Program-made: the position numbers and the translations under genes
Source: Chelydra serpentina
Lineage: Eukaryota > Chordata > Testudines > Chelydridae
Direction of reading: 5' to 3'
Assembly (NCBI GenBank): GCA_037349315.1
Contig: JBAIAC010000007.1
Span: forward strand, 4,588,001 to 4,652,000
DNA: 64,000 bases
Part shown: one piece after another, positions 1 to 60,584 of the stretch
Position numbering within the stretch: position 1 is the first letter of the stretch
Layout of the letters: every line of letters starts with the position of its first letter
The notes under the pieces: generated by a model
What the model saw: the letters and a program-made list of their open reading frames with translations, nothing else
What the model was told of the DNA's origin: nothing
Databases searched by the model: none

Positions 1-233
1 AGGGGGAGGTTTAGGTTGGATATTAGGAAAAACTTTTTCACTAGTAGGGTGGTGAAGCACTGGAATGGGTTACCTAGGGAGGTGGTGGAATCTCCTTCCT
101 TAGAGGTTTTTAAGGTCAGGCTTGACAAAGCCATAGCTGGGATGATCTAGTTGGGGTTGGTCCTGCTTTGAGCAGGGGGTTGGACTAGATGACCTCCTGA
201 GGTCCCTTCCACCCCTGAGATTCTATGATTCTA
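1..233 (+). mobile_element. CR1 LINE 3' end (left-truncated by the window)
   Basis: It encodes the end of CR1 ORF2 ([15 protein letters not shown], then [12 protein letters not shown]) followed by the typical CR1 3' UTR (gacctcctgaggtcccttcc) and the short terminal direct repeat attctatgattct. It is close to the young copy at 51968-53190, so it is a relatively recent insertion. Confidence 0.9.
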
Positions 234-235
234 AG

Positions 236-938
236 TTATAAGCAACTCAGAACAGGGTCTTTCAGGGGGAAGTCTCAGGCAACCTCGACTATAGGCAGAA
301 CTGGCAGCACTGCCTATATTTCTAGAAATGTACTCCCCCAGGGCTCTTGAGACAATGCTGCCAAGCCTGCAGCTGAAGGGGACCCTAAGGTCATAGGACT
401 CCTATTCTCGCATGGGACAGTTTGCAGCGTTAGTGGGAAGATTTGCTCCTCGTACTTCAGAGTGCATGGTTTATAGGCTACGGGATGCTTTGAGCTAAGA
501 CCTCGGTAGTGTTGATGTCTCCCACGTTGTCCTCATGCTAAACAGGAAAACTCTACCCACTGTTCTCCTCCACAAGCACATACACCAGATTTGGATACAT
601 TTCCTTCTCCATATGATCCTGGCCATGAACCTTAATATGACAGGATGGCTTGGGGGAGAAGGTAGAAGAAATAATCACTGGTCTTGCAGCAAGGGAGGGT
701 GTCAAATATAATGGCTTTGATGGAGGACTCAGATTTTATTGAAATGACTCTGGTGCTCCAGGACTTTCCAAGCAGGTAACAAACAAGATAGTAAACCTGG
801 AAAAGCTTTACAATCTAAGGCACTGAACTTCAGTTGTAGGATCAGGGTTTTAAACTCAACAAGAACACAGCACAAATATGGTGAGTAAATGTAGAAGAGG
901 GTCCACCAAAGACAGCAGTAAACACAAGTAGCCAACAA
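236..938. other. Upstream stretch with no recognised feature
   Basis: Nothing coding or RNA-like was recognised. Short open frames are without family resemblance. No clear repeat ends are visible. Confidence 0.5.
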
Positions 939-2045
939 ACTGAAATTTAACAAAGACAAATTTAAAGTGCTACACTTAGGGCAGAAAAATCAAATGCACA
1001 ATTATAGAATGGGGGGTGGGAACTGGCTTGGCAGTAGCACTGCTAAGAAGGATCTGGGAGTTGTGGTGGATCACAACCTCACCATGAGTCAGCAATGTGA
1101 TGCTGTTGCAAAACAAGGAAATGCAATTTTGGGTTGCATTAACAGAGGCATAGCATGCAAGTCATGGGAGGTGATAATACCGCTCTACTCGGCGCTGGTT
1201 AGGCCTCGGCTGGAGTGCTGTGTCCAGTTTTGGTCACAATGTATAGAAAGGATGTGGAGAAACTGGAAAGGATCCAGAGGCAAGCAACAAAAATGATCAA
1301 AGGGATGGAAGGTAAACCATATGAGCAAAGGCTGAAGGAACTGGGTCTGTTTAGTTTGAAAAAGAGGGGATTGAGGGGAGACATGGCAGCAGCCTTCAAA
1401 TACTTGAAAGGCTGCCATAAAAAAGATGGAGAAAAGTTGTTCTCTTTTGCCACAGATGGCAGGAGAAGAGGCAATGGGTTCAAACTACAGCATAGAAGAT
1501 TTAGATTACATCTCAGGAAGAACTTCCTAACGGTAAGAAGAGTAGGACAATGGCACAGACTGCCTTCGGAGGTTGTGGAAGCTCGTTCGCTGGAGGTTTT
1601 CTAAAGGAGGCTGGAGAGCCACCTGTCTTGGATGGTTTAGACCAGGGGTCTCAAACACGCGGCCCGTGGGCCACATGTGGCCCGCGGAGTTATTTCCTGC
1701 GGCCTGCCATAGGTGCCGACTCTACTGGCAGCCAAGCTCCAAACATTACTGAGTGTTTATATTTTATTAAAACCCCTCTTTGCATTACAGTTTAAAAAAG
1801 TTAATACATTGACTTGTAATACAATACTATATTACTCTTCATTTTTTTTCATTTTTGACTATATTTTTGTATCATTGTATGAAAAGGTTTCAGTGATGCT
1901 GCCCTCGGGCCAATTTACTAGTTCTCATGTGGCCCTCATGGTGATTTGAGTTTGAGATCCCTGGTTTAGACAGAACAAATCCTACATTGTGGCAGGAGGT
2001 TAGACTAGATGGCCCTTGCGGTCCCTTCTAACCTTATGGTTCTAG
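939..2045 (+). mobile_element. Old CR1 LINE fragment, split by a nested hAT
   Basis: It encodes the C-terminal half of CR1 ORF2 in two frames (KFNKDKFKVLHLG, then [27 protein letters not shown]; then RIQRQATKMIKGME, LFSLKKRGLRGDM). A frameshift lies near 1215-1240. The 3' UTR (gactagatggcccttg, ccttatggttct) resumes at 1972 after a 321-bp DNA transposon. The relic is dead, and older than the copy at position 1. Confidence 0.88.
1643..1963. mobile_element. Non-autonomous hAT element nested in CR1
   Basis: Terminal inverted repeats CAGGGGTCTCAAA and TTTGAGATCCCTG are flanked by a perfect 8-bp target duplication GTTTAGAC (1635-1642 and 1964-1971), the hAT signature. Interior is AT-rich with no transposase. 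GGCCCGTGGGCC near the left end and tgtggccc near the right end are sub-terminal repeats. Confidence 0.92.
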
Positions 2046-2277
2046 GGGAGAATGATTCTTGAGGGAATGTAACTGTCAACACTGGATGAAACTCACTCTC
2101 TGTGGGGAGTATCAGCACGAGGCTAATGTACCACTTAAATCCTGCTTCACCCTGTTTTGGGGGCTTAAGTGCTGATTCTTTGAACGGGGTTGAATTTCAC
2201 CCATAAAGAGCAGATCGGAAGAACTGGGGATCTTTTGAAAATAATTGCATTTATCTATCTAACATCATATTAAATTT

Positions 2278-2436
2278 GGTGGGCCAGATTGTCAGCTGCT
2301 GTAAACGGGCATTGCTCCATTGAATCTGGTACGATAGAGTGACTGATTATACTGTGATAAATTCTTACTCATGTGAATTGTCCCACTGGCTTCAATGGAA
2401 GTACTCACATGAGTAAAGCAAGCAGGGTTTGGCCCC
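2278..2436. repeat. Short palindromic MITE-like repeat
   Basis: It begins gggccagattgtcagctg and ends gcagggtttggcccc, with an internal cactggcttcaatggaag and acatgagtaaa. This fits a common amniote MITE with degenerate inverted ends. Related copies lie at 3328-3456, 13000-13105, 23690-23842, 28517-28630 and 55227-55365. Confidence 0.5.
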
Positions 2437-2815
2437 TGAAGGGAGTCTGATTTGTCTTGTGTAGCCCCAAGTTTTACCTCACTTAAAAACTACTTGCTTA
2501 CAAACATCAGACATAAAAATACAAGTGTGTCACAGCGCACTATTACAGAAAAAATGCGGACTTTCTTATTTTTACCATATCATTATAAAGTAAATCAATT
2601 GGAATATAAATATTGTACTTACATTTCAGTGTATAGTACATAGAGCAGCATAAACAAGTCACTGTCTGTATGAAATTTTAGTTTGTACTGACTTTGCTAG
2701 TGCTTTTTCGTAGCATGTTGTAAAACCAGGCAAATATCTAGATGAGTTGATGTACCCGCTGGAAGACCACTGCATTCGCCCAGGGGTATGCGTACCCCTG
2801 GTTGAGAACAACTAG
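2437..2815. mobile_element. Non-autonomous hAT remnant (family A), left end missing
   Basis: Same family as the copies at 30213-31304 (opposite orientation) and 63126-63530. It shares tttgtcttgtgtagcccc, gtgtcacagcgcac and the right end cccctggttgagaac. The left terminal repeat is absent, so the copy is truncated. Confidence 0.75.
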
Positions 2816-3327
2816 CTGTTATCTGTTGCAGCTGGAAATGGTCAGTTTTTTTGCCATCAAAGACCATGATCTTGCAACCTGATCTGTGTGGGCACATGCT
2901 TATTGCCCCTTATTGCCACGGAAGTCAACGGGGCTCTGGGTAGATCAGACATCAGGATCAGGCCCTAAATTATTTAACTAAGGCATGTGGAAACCTAAGT
3001 TACACATGGCAACGGAAATCAGGTGTAAAAATATAGGGCGTGATTTTTAGAAACGTTGAGCTCTCGAATCTCCAGTTGGGCCAATGAGAAATGTGACAAC
3101 TCTGCACCCCTGAAAATCAGGCCCATATTTGAGATACTTGTAAAGAGCTGCACACAAGGAGCCATTTGTGGTACACAACAAGAAGACCATGAAGCAGATT
3201 TTATGAAGTTGCAAAATTATAGAAAATAAAATTTGCCTCGATAGAGAAATGAGTTAACCTATTTCATGTTGTAGGAAGAGGTTTAAATTGGTTAGTGAAA
3301 TATCACAAAACATATATAACAAACGAG

Positions 3328-3456
3328 GCCCCAGTCCCGCAAACACTGATGAGTGCTCTTAGTTTTACACATACAAGTAGTCCCATTGAGGCCAACGAAG
3401 CTGCGTACACATGCAAAGCCAAACACATGCATAAGTGTTTGCAGGATTGGGACCCA
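3328..3456. repeat. Short palindromic MITE-like repeat
   Basis: Ends cccagtcccgcaaacactg and agtgtttgcaggattggga are approximate inverted repeats around a gtcccattgaggcc core. Same dispersed family as 13000-13105. Confidence 0.55.
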
Positions 3457-3652
3457 AGATAAGAGACAGCTTCTTGTGGGTGGATTCAGAATGATGCTTG
3501 TTGAGACATTTCAACCACACTCGTGTGTTCAGTCAATTGGTTGCTTTTGGGCCAGGTACAATTTGCAGCATGTCAAACTAGTTCAGTCAGTCCATGTGTT
3601 ATCTCATCTCCAAAATTGATGCTTATGGAAACAAATTAAACTCAAAGATAAT

Positions 3653-3854
3653 AGAAGCGACAAAGGGTCCTGTGGCACCTTATAGACTAACAGACGTATT
3701 GGAGCATAAGCTTTTGTGGGTGAATCCCCACTTCTTCGGATGCAGAATTCACCCACGAAAGCTTATGCTCCAATATGTCTGTTAGTCTATAAGGTGCCAC
3801 AGAACTCTTTGTCGCTTCTACAGATCCAGACTAACACGGCTACCCCTCTGATAC
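3653..3854. repeat. Inverted repeat of a dispersed retroelement end (possibly Penelope-like), copy 1
   Basis: Two arms of about 75 bp (3653-3725 and 3746-3821) are near-perfect inverted copies containing gtggcaccttatagactaac and its complement around a 20-bp spacer. A tail cagactaacacggctacc follows. The same tail or core recurs at 24269-24393, 36783-36920 and 49855-50135. Head-to-head copies are typical of Penelope-like elements, but I am not certain of the class. Confidence 0.6.
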
Positions 3855-5331
3855 TCAAAGATAATAATCTCTTTAGTTCTTTTAAACCAGTCCTGTACTT
3901 TCAGTATCAATACCACAGAATGTTAAATGTCTTGTTTAAATAAGCAATGTTTATTTATATTGTTACAGTTGCTCACTAGTAGGTGCTTTTATTATATAAG
4001 GATACGGTTAACAATTAAGAATAGGCTGGCTAGTTAAATTTTGCTACTTAAATTCTTGTACCAGTCCAATGATGACAATATTGAAGCTTTGTTGAATGTG
4101 TCTATATGTAAGGTCATTAAATGGATGCTGACTATTACACAAGTACAGCAGTTGAGTGCTTTCTGTATTAACGTTATCATCTGATGGGAAAAAGAAAAGG
4201 TTTAACTAAAGCTTTGGACTAATTGAATAGCATTTCAGTATTTTCATATGTAAAACTGGTTCTGGTCCATTGTTTTTGTTTATTTGCAATAATTGTGCTC
4301 ATTCAACTTTGTAATGACACTGCCATGGGTGAACAGAATTTGCTTTAAGTATTACTCTTCCCTTTCTATCTCCTGCCTCTTCTAAACTGTGTCTTTCATG
4401 AGTAAATCTGCAATAGACCCTGATAAAAAGAACTAAGTACATAGCCATTTTTGGAGATGTGTTCTCAAGCTGTGTTTTAAATTACTTTACAAATTCCTGT
4501 TTACTTTCTTTTTGTCTTAGATATTTCCTAATATGCTGAGAGAAAAGTACGAAGGTGCTTTATTGTAACAGGAGAAATAAAAGGAATACCCTCCTGTTAA
4601 ACACAGAACGCATTTCATTACCAATATAGCATTCAAACTGTACACACCAGAAGTATTTACTTTGCTTACCTACCACTAGAGTATGCTCTAGTGCCACATC
4701 CAGAATTTATATCAACGTGTACAGCACGAGGACATATCTGGAAAGGTTTTCCGTTGTCTTTGTGCTTTTTATTTGAGTATTATTTTTAGTAGAAATGGAT
4801 TCATGTTCTAAAGTTCAAATCTAAATGTCCCTAAAATCCAGGGGGTTGGCTTGAGTTGTTCAGGGACACTGAGATGAGTTCAACGATATTCAGATGAAAT
4901 ATTTTGGTTCAGGAACATCATTCCGTGCACAAACAAAATGCATTGGTAAATACTGCATAGCTCATAGCATTGGTCAAAATAGAGGGTCCTGCAGATCTTG
5001 CTCTGGTAAAACTCCTATTGACCTCAGTGGGAACGATGTCTGAGAAAGAAGAGCAAGATCAGGCACAAAGTCAAATGTCATTGATCGCCACATTTCGGTT
5101 TTCTGAATCAAAATGTAAACCCACTCTCCAAACTGCATGTGCCAACAGTGAAGATATGTTTGTAATCCTGGCCTTGAAAATGTAGTATTTATTCAGTAAG
5201 ATAAAGGCTTCTACGAGCCTGTCCTCCAATGCTGGATCAATGAACGTTGTTACTGGTGCTCTAAAAGCTGTAGCTTTTGCATGACAAATATAACTTACAG
5301 GGCAATTAAAGAACAGTTTGTCCTTACCATA
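3855..5331. other. AT-rich upstream stretch without recognised genes
   Basis: No coding frame, RNA gene or dated repeat end was recognised. A short MITE-like piece (ctcctattgacctcagtggg) lies near 5010-5035. Confidence 0.5.
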
Positions 5332-5339
5332 TGCTACTG

Positions 5340-5703
5340 TAGGGGTTCTCAACCTTTTTCTTTCCGAGTCCCTCCCCCCAACATGCTATAAAACTCCACG
5401 GCCCCCCTGTGCCACAATAATTGGTTTTCTGCATATAAAATCCAGGGCCGGCATTATGGGGTAGAAAGCAGAGCAATTGCCTGGGGCTTCATCACACAGG
5501 GGCCCCCATGAAGTTACATGGTCAGGCTTCGACTTCAGTCCTGGGTGGCAGTGCTCAGGGCCTGAGCTTCAACCCCATGCAGCAGGACTTCGACTTTCTG
5601 CCCTGGGCCCCAGAGACTCTAATGCTGGCCCTGCTTGGCGGCCCCCCTGAAACCTGCTCACAGCCCCACCACGGGGCCTTGGACCCCTGGTTGAGAACCA
5701 CTG
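5340..5703. mobile_element. Non-autonomous hAT element (GTTCTCAACC ends)
   Basis: Left end TAGGGGTTCTCAACC and right end GGTTGAGAACCACTG are inverted repeats. They are flanked by near-perfect 8-bp duplications TGCTACTG (5332-5339) and TCCTACTG (5704-5711). The interior is GC-rich and non-coding. Confidence 0.85.
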
Positions 5704-6269
5704 TCCTACTGTACACTTAGGTAGTGATGGTGTGGTAGTAATGTAATCACTCATGATTAACATTGTCGGTTGATGCCTCTTCCAAGTTAAATACAAAGAA
5801 ACAAAAATGCTGCAACGGAAAAAAAAAACCCACTTCAGGGAAAGAGCCTCACCCCCACCTGTATACACAAGCAAACTGACCATTCACTTTGCTGCTAACA
5901 TTACATTTTAGCAGCCACAATGTGTGCAAGAACAATGATCGCTCTCATTACCATAGTGACAATGGGTTGGCTGAGGACTGCAACTTCTTTTTTCCTTCTC
6001 CCCAATGAGCCTCATCCAGTAACATCTGAAACAGGCCAAGGAGTTCAATATGTTGAAGCTCACTTGGCGACCGAGGAGCCAAAGAATACTAACACTTGTG
6101 GAGGGAAGGCAGTCATTTGGTCCCATCATCTTACTCAGCCACTGTTTATATCCTGAAATACTGGTTCCTTTTAACAACCTAACTTCTGTTTGAATACGGT
6201 AGAGTGGCAGCTTCTTTTGCTATCTCTGCACACCAGTTATGCCATGCAAAAAAAAATCTCCTAAATTCC

Positions 6270-6735
6270 CTGAGTACCTTTCTTCATTTCAATTCATGTC
6301 CTCTTGTTTTTGAGCTGGTTATGCTCCAAAATGGTCTTGCAGTATCCACCTTCTTTGTGCCCCTCAGAATTTGATATACAGTATTTCAATCATGTCAATC
6401 CTTAATCTCTTTTTTTAATGAATGCAAACCTAATTTTCCCAATGTCTCCACTTAGATATAATCCATAAGACTGTTTATCATCCTCGTTACCCTCTTCTAT
6501 ACCTTTTACATTTGTATTCAAAAGCCCTTCTTTAATCTGCTTCAATACTCCAGGTATGGCCTCACTAGTCTTTTGTACAATCCCATAATGATTTCTGCAG
6601 ATGTGTTTTATTCTTCTATCGATACCTCTCAGTATTCTATTTACTTTCCCTAACAACTACCACACAGTGAGCTGGTGTTTTTAATATTCTGTACACAGTA
6701 ACCTGCAATCCTTTCCTTGATCAGCGTTTTACAAT
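6270..6735 (-). mobile_element. Ancient CR1 LINE fragment
   Basis: The reverse strand is a decayed CR1 ORF2 C-terminus. On the + strand it reads ttcaatactccaggtatggc ctcactagtc, paralleling the antisense of the young copy near 52475 (ctccaaatgaggcctcacc). Many substitutions and indels leave no usable frame. Confidence 0.65.
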
Positions 6736-7224
6736 GTATGCCCATTCAGGGCACAAATCCTTATTATTTGTATAGTACCTTAACTGTTCAGTGGGTAAGA
6801 TGCTCAAAACAAAAACAACATAACACAATCTTTGCTCTAAGGCCCTGATTGTCCACCTCCTAATAGTAGTGCAACATCATTGATTTTACTCCTGATTTAC
6901 ACAGGTGAATGTCAGATGAGAGGAGCCTACCTTGTCTGTCTAAGGTCATGAACTGTACGTATAACAACCGGAGTGGCAGGGGGCAGTAAGAGTGGTAAAC
7001 TTCATGGAGCAGGTGTTTCCAAAAGAGATTTCAAGGAGAAAGTAATGGGGATACCCTTAGTGTTTGTTATTTGGGGGTATGTTCCACTATTAAGAAGCAT
7101 CATAAAAAGTTTGAAAACAGGCTGGGGAAAGAAGACAAACATAGGAAGAAGAGATGTTTGGGGACAAGCTTGGGAATGGAAGGGAATTTGTAAATTATGC
7201 AGAAAACCAAAGGAAGTCAGTGCA

Positions 7225-7330
7225 AAGACTCAAGAGCATGTTGTGTTTATACGGCACTTAGCACAATGGGGCTTTAATCCATCATTTGGAATCCTAGGTG
7301 CCATCGCTATACAGATAACATTTATGATGT
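7225..7330 (+). repeat. Fragment of an L2-tail-like SINE/LINE 3' end
   Basis: Contains cggcacttagcacaatgggg and cctaggtgcc, the 3' tail shared by ancient amniote L2-derived repeats. It overlaps a chance 127-codon open frame (6973-7356) that shows no family. Confidence 0.45.
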
Positions 7331-7554
7331 TGTTCAAACAGAAGCTACAGGCTTGATACAGAGATTACAGAGTGAGGTTCCATGGACCATGCTATGCAGG
7401 AACTCAGACCAGATGAATTAATGGTCCCTTTTGCCTTTCTTCTTCTTTAAACCCCATTCGTTGGCTCAACGACAAGGGGCCAAATAGTCTTTTCCATTCT
7501 TCTTTTGCTTTCTATGGTCTAATGTTTGATCACGACTTCTGGGCATGCACTTGG

Positions 7555-7848
7555 GGCTGGTCTACACTAGCCCCCAAGTTCGAAGTAAGATACGCAACTT
7601 CAGCTACGTGAATAATGTAGCTGAAGTCGAAGTATCTTATTTCGAACTTTAAAGTACTTACCCCTAGTCCACACGGCGGCACGCAGGCTCCCCCGTCGAC
7701 TCCGCCTGCTCCGTTCACAGAGCAGGATTACTGGCGTCGACGGGGAGCACTTCCTGATTCGATTTATCGCATCTAGACAAGACGCGATAAATCGAACCCA
7801 GAAGATGGATCCGAAGCCTCTGACGCAGCGAATAAGTGTAGACTAGCC
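7555..7848. mobile_element. 294-bp MITE with GGCTGGTCTACACT ends
   Basis: Inverted ends GGCTGGTCTACACT and AGTGTAGACTAGCC are flanked by the direct repeat CTTGG (7550-7554 and 7849-7853). The interior carries nested palindromes (cttcagctac and gtagctgaag; cgataaatcgaac and gattcgatttatcg). It is related in its ends to 60314-60579. The superfamily is not obvious: a 5-bp duplication does not fit hAT, mariner, Harbinger or piggyBac. Confidence 0.8.
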
Positions 7849-7859
7849 CTTGGAGAACC

Positions 7860-8514
7860 AGTCATGTCCTTCATTTGCTTTGCCCCAGCTAGTTACCTAG
7901 TGCACTTGCAGCTGCTTGAAGTCACTAATGAGAGATGAGTGAGGCACCAGGACCAACTGCAAGCAAACCACCCCCATATGGGTGCAGCTGTCTACTATGC
8001 TGTTGAATTTACCCTATACACCCCCTCTTCTGCCATTAATAATAATGGGCGGGGGGAGGGAGATGTGATCAGAGTGGTGGAAAAGGATGATGCTCATGGC
8101 AGCTTTGTTCTGCTCCGACTGAAGATGGGAGAGGAATGGCCCAGCAGGGAGGAGATTAGCCAGGCAGGAAAGGAGCAGAACAGGAACTAGGGTTGTGCCA
8201 GCGGGACAGAGAGGAACAGGGGACTGACAGGTGCTGCAGTGGAGGGAGCAGCAGGCTCTAACAGCTGCAGGAATGGCACTACCGATGATCTTGTCCTGCG
8301 GGTGAGGGGAAGGCCTGTGGCACTGTCAGCTGGGCACACCTGGGTGTAAATCAGGGCTCAGCTCAGCCTGCAGGATGAGGGGCTGTCAAAATAACTGCGG
8401 GGAGCCGTCCACCAGCTAGGTGCATGTGCCAGGGGCAGGGCCAGACATGCCCCAGAGGAGGAGACGAGGTGACAGCTGAACCCATAAACCTGCCTGGGCC
8501 AGACCGGTACCCAC
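7860..8514. other. Region between MITE and C-rich tract
   Basis: GC content rises toward the promoter. Purine-rich, with no recognised gene or repeat. Confidence 0.4.
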
Positions 8515-8830
8515 AGCACTCCCCCCCCCCCCATGCATCCCTGCCCTTTGCCCTGCCTAGTCCTGAGCTCACCTGGCCCCCCTCATTCCTTGTCCCTCTG
8601 CCCAGTTGCTCTCCCCTCCCCCAGTCTCGCCTTGTGCCCCTCCCCCACTCCCGCCTTGTGCCCCTCCCCCACTCTCTCCATGCGCCCCTCCCCCACTCTC
8701 TCCATGTACCCCTCTCCCACTCTCTCCCCCTCTCCCCCTCTCCCCATGTACCCCTACCCCAGTCTCTCCCTGTGCCCCTCCCCTAGTCGCTCTCTCCTTA
8801 TCCCCTCCCCCACCTCCTTCCCTCCAGTCA
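8515..8830. repeat. C-rich pyrimidine minisatellite upstream of the CpG island
   Basis: An imperfect tandem array of about 19-20 bp units of the type CCCCTCCCCCACTCTCTCC, nearly free of G in its core. Long open frames across it encode only Pro/Ser/Leu low-complexity peptide in several frames and are not genes. Its position just upstream of the promoter makes it length-polymorphism prone. Confidence 0.8.
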
Positions 8831-9168
8831 GTCTTCCCGCCTCACCTCCTTCCCACCTTTCCTCCCTGCTCCAGCGCCGCAGTGGTTTCTCCCGGCCCTC
8901 CCCCTCAGTGGTTTCTCCCACCCGCAGTACGTCTCACCACCGCAGGGAGCGCCGGCTACCAGGAGACAGCGGCGCCCCCTCCTCCCCGCCCCTTCCGAAT
9001 GTACCAACACCGGGGGGGTAGGGAGCAGGCGGGGCCAGGGTCGGACCACAAGCCCCTGCCCTTTGCCCCGCTATGGGCCCCCCCGCGCGGCCTGCGGCAG
9101 TGGTACCGCCCGCCCCGCCTCGCGGCTCTCCCGGAAGGAGCCGCGGGCTGCCTGCCTGGAGGCGGCAC

Positions 9169-57900
<48,732 letters not shown>

Positions 57901-58185
57901 AACCCGTTTGTGGACCTGCTTTCTGATGTGTTAAATTTCTGAAATCGGGAGGTAAAATTGAATCCGTTACTAACAATGTGGGAAGGTTTTTTAAATATGA
58001 CAGAAGTGATAGTGGAAGGAAATCAAGTGGTCTCCTGGATGGAAATGTAGCACTGGTGTCTTTTGGTGTCGCCAGATGAAGAGTTCTGGTAGCCAGTGCG
58101 CATTTCACATTGATTTGTGTAGAAAAAAATGTGTTACCAAATTAAGCACTGTGTTTAAAAAAATAAAATGTGAGGAAGTCCAAAA
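57901..58185 (+). other. TMEM260: TMEM260 3' UTR with polyadenylation signal
   Basis: Non-coding sequence after the stop. A canonical AATAAA lies at 58162-58167, followed by sequence with T- and G-rich stretches, so cleavage is expected near 58180-58190. Exact cleavage cannot be read from sequence. A later site would lengthen the UTR. Confidence 0.7.
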
Positions 58186-58476
58186 TACTGTGTATGCAAA
58201 TACGTCCATTGATTTTGTTTGATATGTATAATTACTTCATAAATATATGACATTCATTTCCTACTAAAAGTTCCTTCTGTTGTCGAGTTCCAGCTATGTA
58301 AAATATCTCTATTTTGTATATCTTTGTGTACAGTATTACACACTGCCATTAGAGAGAGAGAATGTGTGTGTGTGTGTTTGGGATATAGGATCATTATTCA
58401 TAGTGGGTGAAGCTATGATTGAGTTACACAAGTTATTCAGAAAGAGTGCTGGTAAAACCTTAATACCTCACTAGAC

Positions 58477-59300
58477 CAGTGGTCCCCAACGCGGTGCCCG
58501 CGGGCGCCATAGCGCCCGCCGGGGCATTTATGGGCGCCCGCGCCGGTGATCTCTGTCCCCGGCAGGCCGGGGCAGCGCGGAGAGAAGCCGCAGCCCCGCG
58601 CCTGCCGGGGACAGAGAACACAGGTGCCCGCAGCCCTGGAGTTCTCTGTCCCTGGCAGGCCAGGCTGCGGCTTCTCTCCGCGCTGCCCCGGCCTGCCAGG
58701 GACAGAGATCACCAGCGCCCGCAGCCCCGGCAAACCGCCCCTGCCAGCTGCTCGTGCCACTGGGGAGCCGCGGGCCTTTTAAAGCGCTGCCAGAGCCCCG
58801 CTGCCGGAGCTCCGGCGGCGGCACTTTAAAGGTCCCGGGGCTCCGCAGCGGCTGGAGCCCCGGGCCCTTTAAAGCGTCCCAGGGGGGAGGAGGAAGCGCC
58901 TTTTTATAGCGCCGCTCCCCCTGTGCTCAAGACCTGGCTACACTACTGCAGAGAACTCCGGGGCTGCAGGCGCCGGTGTTCTCTGTCCCCGGCAGGCGGG
59001 GGGCTGCGGCTTCCCTCTCCACTGCCCAGAACTATTCCCCCCAAAAAAGGTAAATAAAAAAAGAGCACATTCACATGGTAAGGTGAAAGAATAATTGTTG
59101 AATAATTTAATTAATACCTTTTACATGTAAAATTACCTTTTGTATCTTATGGATTCATATATTATGTAATATTAAAAATGATGGTTTTCATATTATTTAA
59201 TGTACAAATACAAAATAAGTATTGAAAAATTGTTGGCGCCCGCCACACTCTTCTGAAAACATGAATGTGCTCTTGGCCACAAAAAGGTTGGGGACCACTG
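58477..59300. mobile_element. Non-autonomous hAT element, 824 bp, 290 bp after TMEM260
   Basis: Perfect inverted ends CAGTGGTCCCCAAC and GTTGGGGACCACTG with a perfect 8-bp duplication CACTAGAC (58469-58476, 59301-59308). GC-rich left two thirds with repeated ctctgtccccggcaggc blocks in both orientations; AT-rich right part. No transposase; open frames inside are composition artefacts. Relative at 32585-32825. Confidence 0.94.
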
Positions 59301-59539
59301 CACTAGACGCTCACACATCCTGTAGATGTCACAGATGCTACCAAAAAATAGTTTTAGGGATGTTTTAGAGCATTTTAGATGAACTATTTTTTGTCTTTCC
59401 TGTAGAGCCAAGTGAGTTGGTTACCACAAATCTAACTGTGTCTGGCTCAAGGGACCAATAAAATTGTCTAAAAATCACCTAAAATAGCTGTTTTATATTT
59501 TATTTATTTTTATTTTTATTCCTTTTTCTTTGGTCCTTC

Positions 59540-59960
59540 AAGGGCTAAAACTGAGTGCCGGGCCTCCACTGGCAAGGTAGGAATTTTACCTTCCCGTTGA
59601 TTATAAAGTTCCTGCTTCTAGCCCTACAGGCCCTTGAGATATTTTTAGATTTAGAGACGCTGTCGTTGGCCCAAGACGGAATCTTGGTGGAGGTAATTTT
59701 GTGGGGAGAAAGAGGAAACATTTATGTGGCAGGTTGATTTTTTTCCCCCAGGTACCAGTGACCAAAGCTACCTTAGGGTTTGGAACCTTAGAATAAGTGG
59801 AGATTGTGTAGTGAGCAGAGTGTGCGAGAAATGATCAAAGGTGCACCATAGATTTATCACATGGCTTTGCAATTTATTATATGGATTCTCCCCTCCCCCC
59901 CCCCCCCCCCCCCATATATATTGTGTATATGTTCTATATGTAATATATCTCTGTCTGTCT
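59540..59960 (+). repeat. Unassigned dispersed repeat, copy 2
   Basis: Colinear blocks shared with 39390-39800: aaagttcctgcttctagccc, tgatcaaaggtgcaccatag, ggctttgcaatttattatat. A poly-C run of about 25 bases (59889-59913) sits just after the last block. Confidence 0.45.
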
Positions 59961-60313
59961 GCATATGTGATTCTGGACTGTTACTCCACTTACCAGCCCT
60001 GATATTTCTCAGATATTCTTCATGTGTAGGTCTGTGTTTTTAAATGTAACAGCTTCATTCCCTTCCATAAAGGCTTAAATGGACACTGGGTACTTAAGGA
60101 TCACACGTCTATCTGAAAATTCTTACTCTCCTGTTGTTAACGTTACAATATTAGAGAAAAATATTTTCCTCTCTTCCATTTTGGTTACTGTGTACATTTG
60201 GCAGCACGTTTTAAACAGTCAGTCTCTCACTGTTTGTGGTGGGGGATTTGCAAACACTTAGAAGAATGGGAACATGTGGTTATAAAACCACAAAAATTGC
60301 CAGGGTGACTCAG

Positions 60314-60579
60314 AGCTTGTCTACACGAAAACTTAGTTGTGAGCAAGTAGGGGTGCTGAATGCACGAAGCGCATGCACCAGGTGTCTGTGTGGACCCTGC
60401 TGCTGCTCACTAAAAATGTCCTTTGATCTGTGCTGCCTTTGTTCCGCTTTGATCTACCTCACTTTGAAATGGGAGGAGGGAGCTTTTAGCGAATGGCAGA
60501 CACTGAGTGCATGACGGGCTAGTGTGGGGTTGATTTACACCTCGGCTTGCCGCGAACTAAGGCTTCATGTAGACAAGTC
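60314..60579. mobile_element. 266-bp MITE with CTTGTCTACA ends
   Basis: AGCTTGTCTACACG and CATGTAGACAAGTC are inverted ends, flanked by the direct repeat CTCAG (60309-60313 and 60580-60584). Related ends and the same 5-bp duplication length as 7555-7848. Confidence 0.7.
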
Positions 60580-60584
60580 CTCAG

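Noticed and set aside
6973..7356. 127-codon open frame starting MAGGSKSG
   Set aside because: No family resemblance, and its 3' part overlaps an L2-tail repeat; probably chance.
58437..58829. Overlapping open frames downstream of TMEM260
   Set aside because: Inside the hAT at 58477-59300; GC-driven, present in both strands.
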